Below are positions 5,947 through 8,329 of a stretch of DNA of 8,329 bases, one piece after another (position 1 is the stretch's first letter; every line of letters starts with the position of its first letter). The stretch is from Acidimicrobiia bacterium UBA1281 (GTDB lineage: Bacteria; Actinomycetota; Acidimicrobiia; Actinomarinales; Actinomarinaceae), in NCBI GenBank assembly GCA_002308095.1, contig DBUV01000060.1:1-8329 (forward strand), read 5' to 3'. The notes below the pieces were generated by a model. That model saw only the letters and a program-made list of their open reading frames with translations, had not been told where the DNA came from and made no database searches. Position numbers and translations under genes: made by a program.

Positions 5947-8329
5947 GTGGCTGTTAAGACATCCACTCGCAAAAGGGTAAATGGGCGTAAGCGGGTGTCA
6001 AAACAAAACAATTTAATAAAAGTTAACAAGGGCTTTAAAACACTTAACTCTTCACTTTCTAGTGTTCTAAAAAAGTTCTTTAATTCTTATCAATCTGTTG
6101 CATCATTTATGTTTATCATCGCTCTATTTTCTGCTCTTTCAAGCGTCCAAAAAGCTGGTCCTATTGGGGAACTTTTTTATGGACTCTTAACATGGTGTTT
6201 TGGATATGGTGCATTAGCTCTTCCTGTTCTAATGATGTATGGAGCAGCTATTCTTGTACGAGATAAAGATACTATTAAATCTCAAAAAGTTTTAGTTGGT
6301 ACCTTCTGGGTACAAATATTTTCTTCCGCACTATTCCATTTTTACATTCATCCTCAACCTCTACCAATAAGTGTCGGAGGAGAGATACTGCAACGTGCTG
6401 GTGGATTTGTTTCAGCTTTTATTGTGTACCCACTTAATAATTTAATTGATGCTGAGATGACGCATGCTGTACTACTTCTTGGATTGATTATTTCAGTCCT
6501 ATACATGACTGACATTGAATTAAAAGACTTAATAGGAGGAGTCCAAGCAATTATTGCATATACGTTTAAGTTCATTCTTGCTTTTTTCAAAGCTAGAAGG
6601 GAAGCTTCAAAAGTTAATTTTGATCAAATGTTGATCAATAGTGAAGAACAAGAAAGTGAAGCTTCAACTATTAAAGATAATGTTCTCAAACTCAAACCTA
6701 AGAAAAAGGAAAAACTTATTAAAGAGACACTTCCTGCAGCTAAAGAACCTAAAACTTCTAAACCTAAAAACTTACCAAAGAAATCTGGTAGTTATAAACT
6801 TCCACCTGTTTCTTTACTAGAGAAAGGTTCTTCTGTTTCTTCCTCTAAAAAACTTTTACAACAAACTGCTACAGATTTAACAAATCTTTTGAAAGAACAT
6901 GGAGTAGAAGCCGAATTAACTAATATTGTTCCAGGTCCTACAGTTACTCGCTATGAAATTGAATTGGCACCAGGCGTAAAGGTTTCTAAAGTTACTTCAC
7001 TATCTCATGATATTGCTTACGCATTAGCCACTCCAGATGTCCGATTGTTAGCTCCAATTCCAGGTAGAAGTGCAATTGGTATAGAAATTCCTAACAGGCA
7101 AAGAAAACTAGTCTCTCTTGGTGACGTCTTACAATCTTCCGAAGCTAAAAACAATCCACATCCTTTATCGGTAGGGTTAGGTTTAGATATCTCAGGTAAA
7201 GCTAGATTAGTAAACTTATCTGAACTTCCACATGTCCTTATAGCCGGTCAAACTGGTGCTGGTAAATCTTCATGTATTAATTCAATTGTTACATCTCTTT
7301 TGGTAAGAGCTAATCCTGACGAAGTCAAGATGGTGATGGTTGATCCAAAGAGAGTTGAACTTGGTCAATACAACAATGTTCCTCATTTACTTACAAAAGT
7401 TATAACTAATCCTAAAAAAGCAGTTGATGCTTTAAGCTGGGCTGTTTCCGAGATGGATAGAAGATATGACTTACTAGCTGATAGTCAGGTAAGAGATATC
7501 AATGGTTATCACGAAAAACATGATGCCGGATTACTTGATGAAGAAAAATTTGATCGCTTCCCATACATAGTTGTTTTTATTGATGAGTTAAACGATTTAA
7601 TGATGGTTGCTGGTCGTGAAGTAGAATCAGCAATTGTTAGACTTGCACAAATGGCTCGAGCAATAGGTATTCATCTTGTTGTTGCTACACAAAGACCTTC
7701 TGTTGATGTTATTACTGGTGTCATGAAAGCAAACATTCCTTCTAGGCTTGCATTTTCTGTAGCGTCCACAACTGATTCAAGAGTTATTTTAGATCAATCG
7801 GGAGCAGAAAAACTTATAGGTCTTGGTGATATGCTGGTCGTTACAGCATCTAACCCAAGACTAGAACGTATCCAAGGTGCTTGGGTTACTGAAAAGGAAA
7901 TTCAAGATGTAGTTTCCTGGGCTAAAGATCAAAAAGATGCTGAATACAATCCAGCAGTCACTGAAGAGCAGAAAACAACTTCCACTATTGGTGGAGAAGA
8001 CTTTGGTGAGGATGAAGATTTAATTCAAGCAGCTAAAGATCTAGTTATTCGTTCACAAATGGGGTCTACTTCAATGTTACAGCGTAAATTAAGAGTGGGA
8101 TTTGCAAGGGCAGGTAGATTAATGGATATATTAGAGGCCCAAGCAATAGTTGGCCCATCAGAAGGTTCTAAAGCTAGAAGCGTTCTTATCACTGTTGAGG
8201 AATATGAGTCATCCAATTTACCTTCTCTTGAAGAAGAAAATGTTGACCAACCTATAGAAGAAAATATTGAACCAACTAATAAAGTTGTAGATGAAGAAGT
8301 TTCAACCGAAGATGACGATAGTTGGTTTG
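5947..8329 (+). CDS. ftsK: DNA translocase FtsK/SpoIIIE (3' end outside window)
   Basis: 794 codons are visible. FtsK is a septum-anchored hexameric motor that moves chromosome ends into daughter cells and supports dimer resolution. A Lys/Arg-rich cytoplasmic start (8-29) precedes hydrophobic segments near 51-66, 77-104, 117-133, 151-167 and 172-187, then a short charged linker (about 215-300). The alpha domain spans about 303-400. The RecA-like motor has Walker A GQTGAGKS (434-441), DPKRVEL (466-472), Walker B IVVFIDELND (541-550; the family usually has ELAD), and ATQRPSVDVITG (580-591). The gamma domain (about 690-750) with GSTSMLQRK and ARAGRLMD reads polar DNA signals. An acidic Glu/Asp-rich tail follows gamma. 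The GTG start is chosen because a TAA lies three codons upstream and an extended -10 box ends 5 bases before it. In many actinobacteria rnj lies between dapA and ftsK; here it does not. Confidence 0.95.
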   Translation, partial: MAVKTSTRKRVNGRKRVSKQNNLIKVNKGFKTLNSSLSSVLKKFFNSYQSVASFMFIIALFSALSSVQKAGPIGELFYGLLTWCFGYGALALPVLMMYGAAILVRDKDTIKSQKVLVGTFWVQIFSSALFHFYIHPQPLPISVGGEILQRAGGFVSAFIVYPLNNLIDAEMTHAVLLLGLIISVLYMTDIELKDLIGGVQAIIAYTFKFILAFFKARREASKVNFDQMLINSEEQESEASTIKDNVLKLKPKKKEKLIKETLPAAKEPKTSKPKNLPKKSGSYKLPPVSLLEKGSSVSSSKKLLQQTATDLTNLLKEHGVEAELTNIVPGPTVTRYEIELAPGVKVSKVTSLSHDIAYALATPDVRLLAPIPGRSAIGIEIPNRQRKLVSLGDVLQSSEAKNNPHPLSVGLGLDISGKARLVNLSELPHVLIAGQTGAGKSSCINSIVTSLLVRANPDEVKMVMVDPKRVELGQYNNVPHLLTKVITNPKKAVDALSWAVSEMDRRYDLLADSQVRDINGYHEKHDAGLLDEEKFDRFPYIVVFIDELNDLMMVAGREVESAIVRLAQMARAIGIHLVVATQRPSVDVITGVMKANIPSRLAFSVASTTDSRVILDQSGAEKLIGLGDMLVVTASNPRLERIQGAWVTEKEIQDVVSWAKDQKDAEYNPAVTEEQKTTSTIGGEDFGEDEDLIQAAKDLVIRSQMGSTSMLQRKLRVGFARAGRLMDILEAQAIVGPSEGSKARSVLITVEEYESSNLPSLEEENVDQPIEENIEPTNKVVDEEVSTEDDDSWF

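Overview
The window looks like a piece of a small, AT-rich actinobacterial chromosome. Three things point there: (1) the dapB-dapA-ftsK order is a familiar actinobacterial block, although the usual ribonuclease J gene is absent here; (2) two proteins belong to families centred on Actinobacteria, a mycothiol-dependent maleylpyruvate isomerase-like (TIGR03084-type) protein and a deazaflavin (F420)-dependent nitroreductase-like (Ddn) protein; (3) several genes carry a -10-like hexamer 5-7 bases before the start codon, which implies leaderless mRNAs. By eye about two thirds of the bases are A/T and gaps between genes are tiny. This combination is most like streamlined low-GC marine Actinobacteria (Candidatus Actinomarina type), but that placement is inference.

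Layout. Bases 1-527 (minus): DinB/MDMPI-like protein, 3' end outside the window. 528-618: divergent promoter gap. 619-816 (plus): 65-residue hypothetical protein with a hydrophobic start and a coiled coil. 888-1283 (plus): Ddn-like protein from a TTG start; open in-frame sequence upstream looks coding but has no ordinary start codon. 1273-4232 (minus): a two-gene operon, a 656-residue protein with an N-terminal HExxH motif and a C-terminal CobT-like von Willebrand A (vWA) domain, then a CobS-like AAA+ ATPase. 4260-5911 (plus): dapB and dapA, two consecutive steps of lysine/diaminopimelate synthesis. 5947-8329 (plus): ftsK, cut by the window end; its start is GTG, placed directly behind an extended -10 box.

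How the parts work together. DapA condenses pyruvate with aspartate semialdehyde and DapB reduces the product, feeding lysine and peptidoglycan. FtsK pumps chromosomal DNA through the division septum. The vWA/AAA+ pair should act as one machine: AAA+ rings of the MoxR/CobS type remodel or load metal into a client that the vWA protein recruits. No cobN-like chelatase subunit or obvious client is encoded nearby, so its target is unknown.

The most unusual locus is this vWA/AAA+ pair. The vWA partner carries an HExxH motif with a complete MIDAS. The ATPase has Asp where Walker A normally has Ser/Thr and Ser where Walker B normally has Asp, an apparent reciprocal exchange. No RNA genes, CRISPR arrays or mobile elements were seen, and no gene-free stretch exceeds 100 bases.
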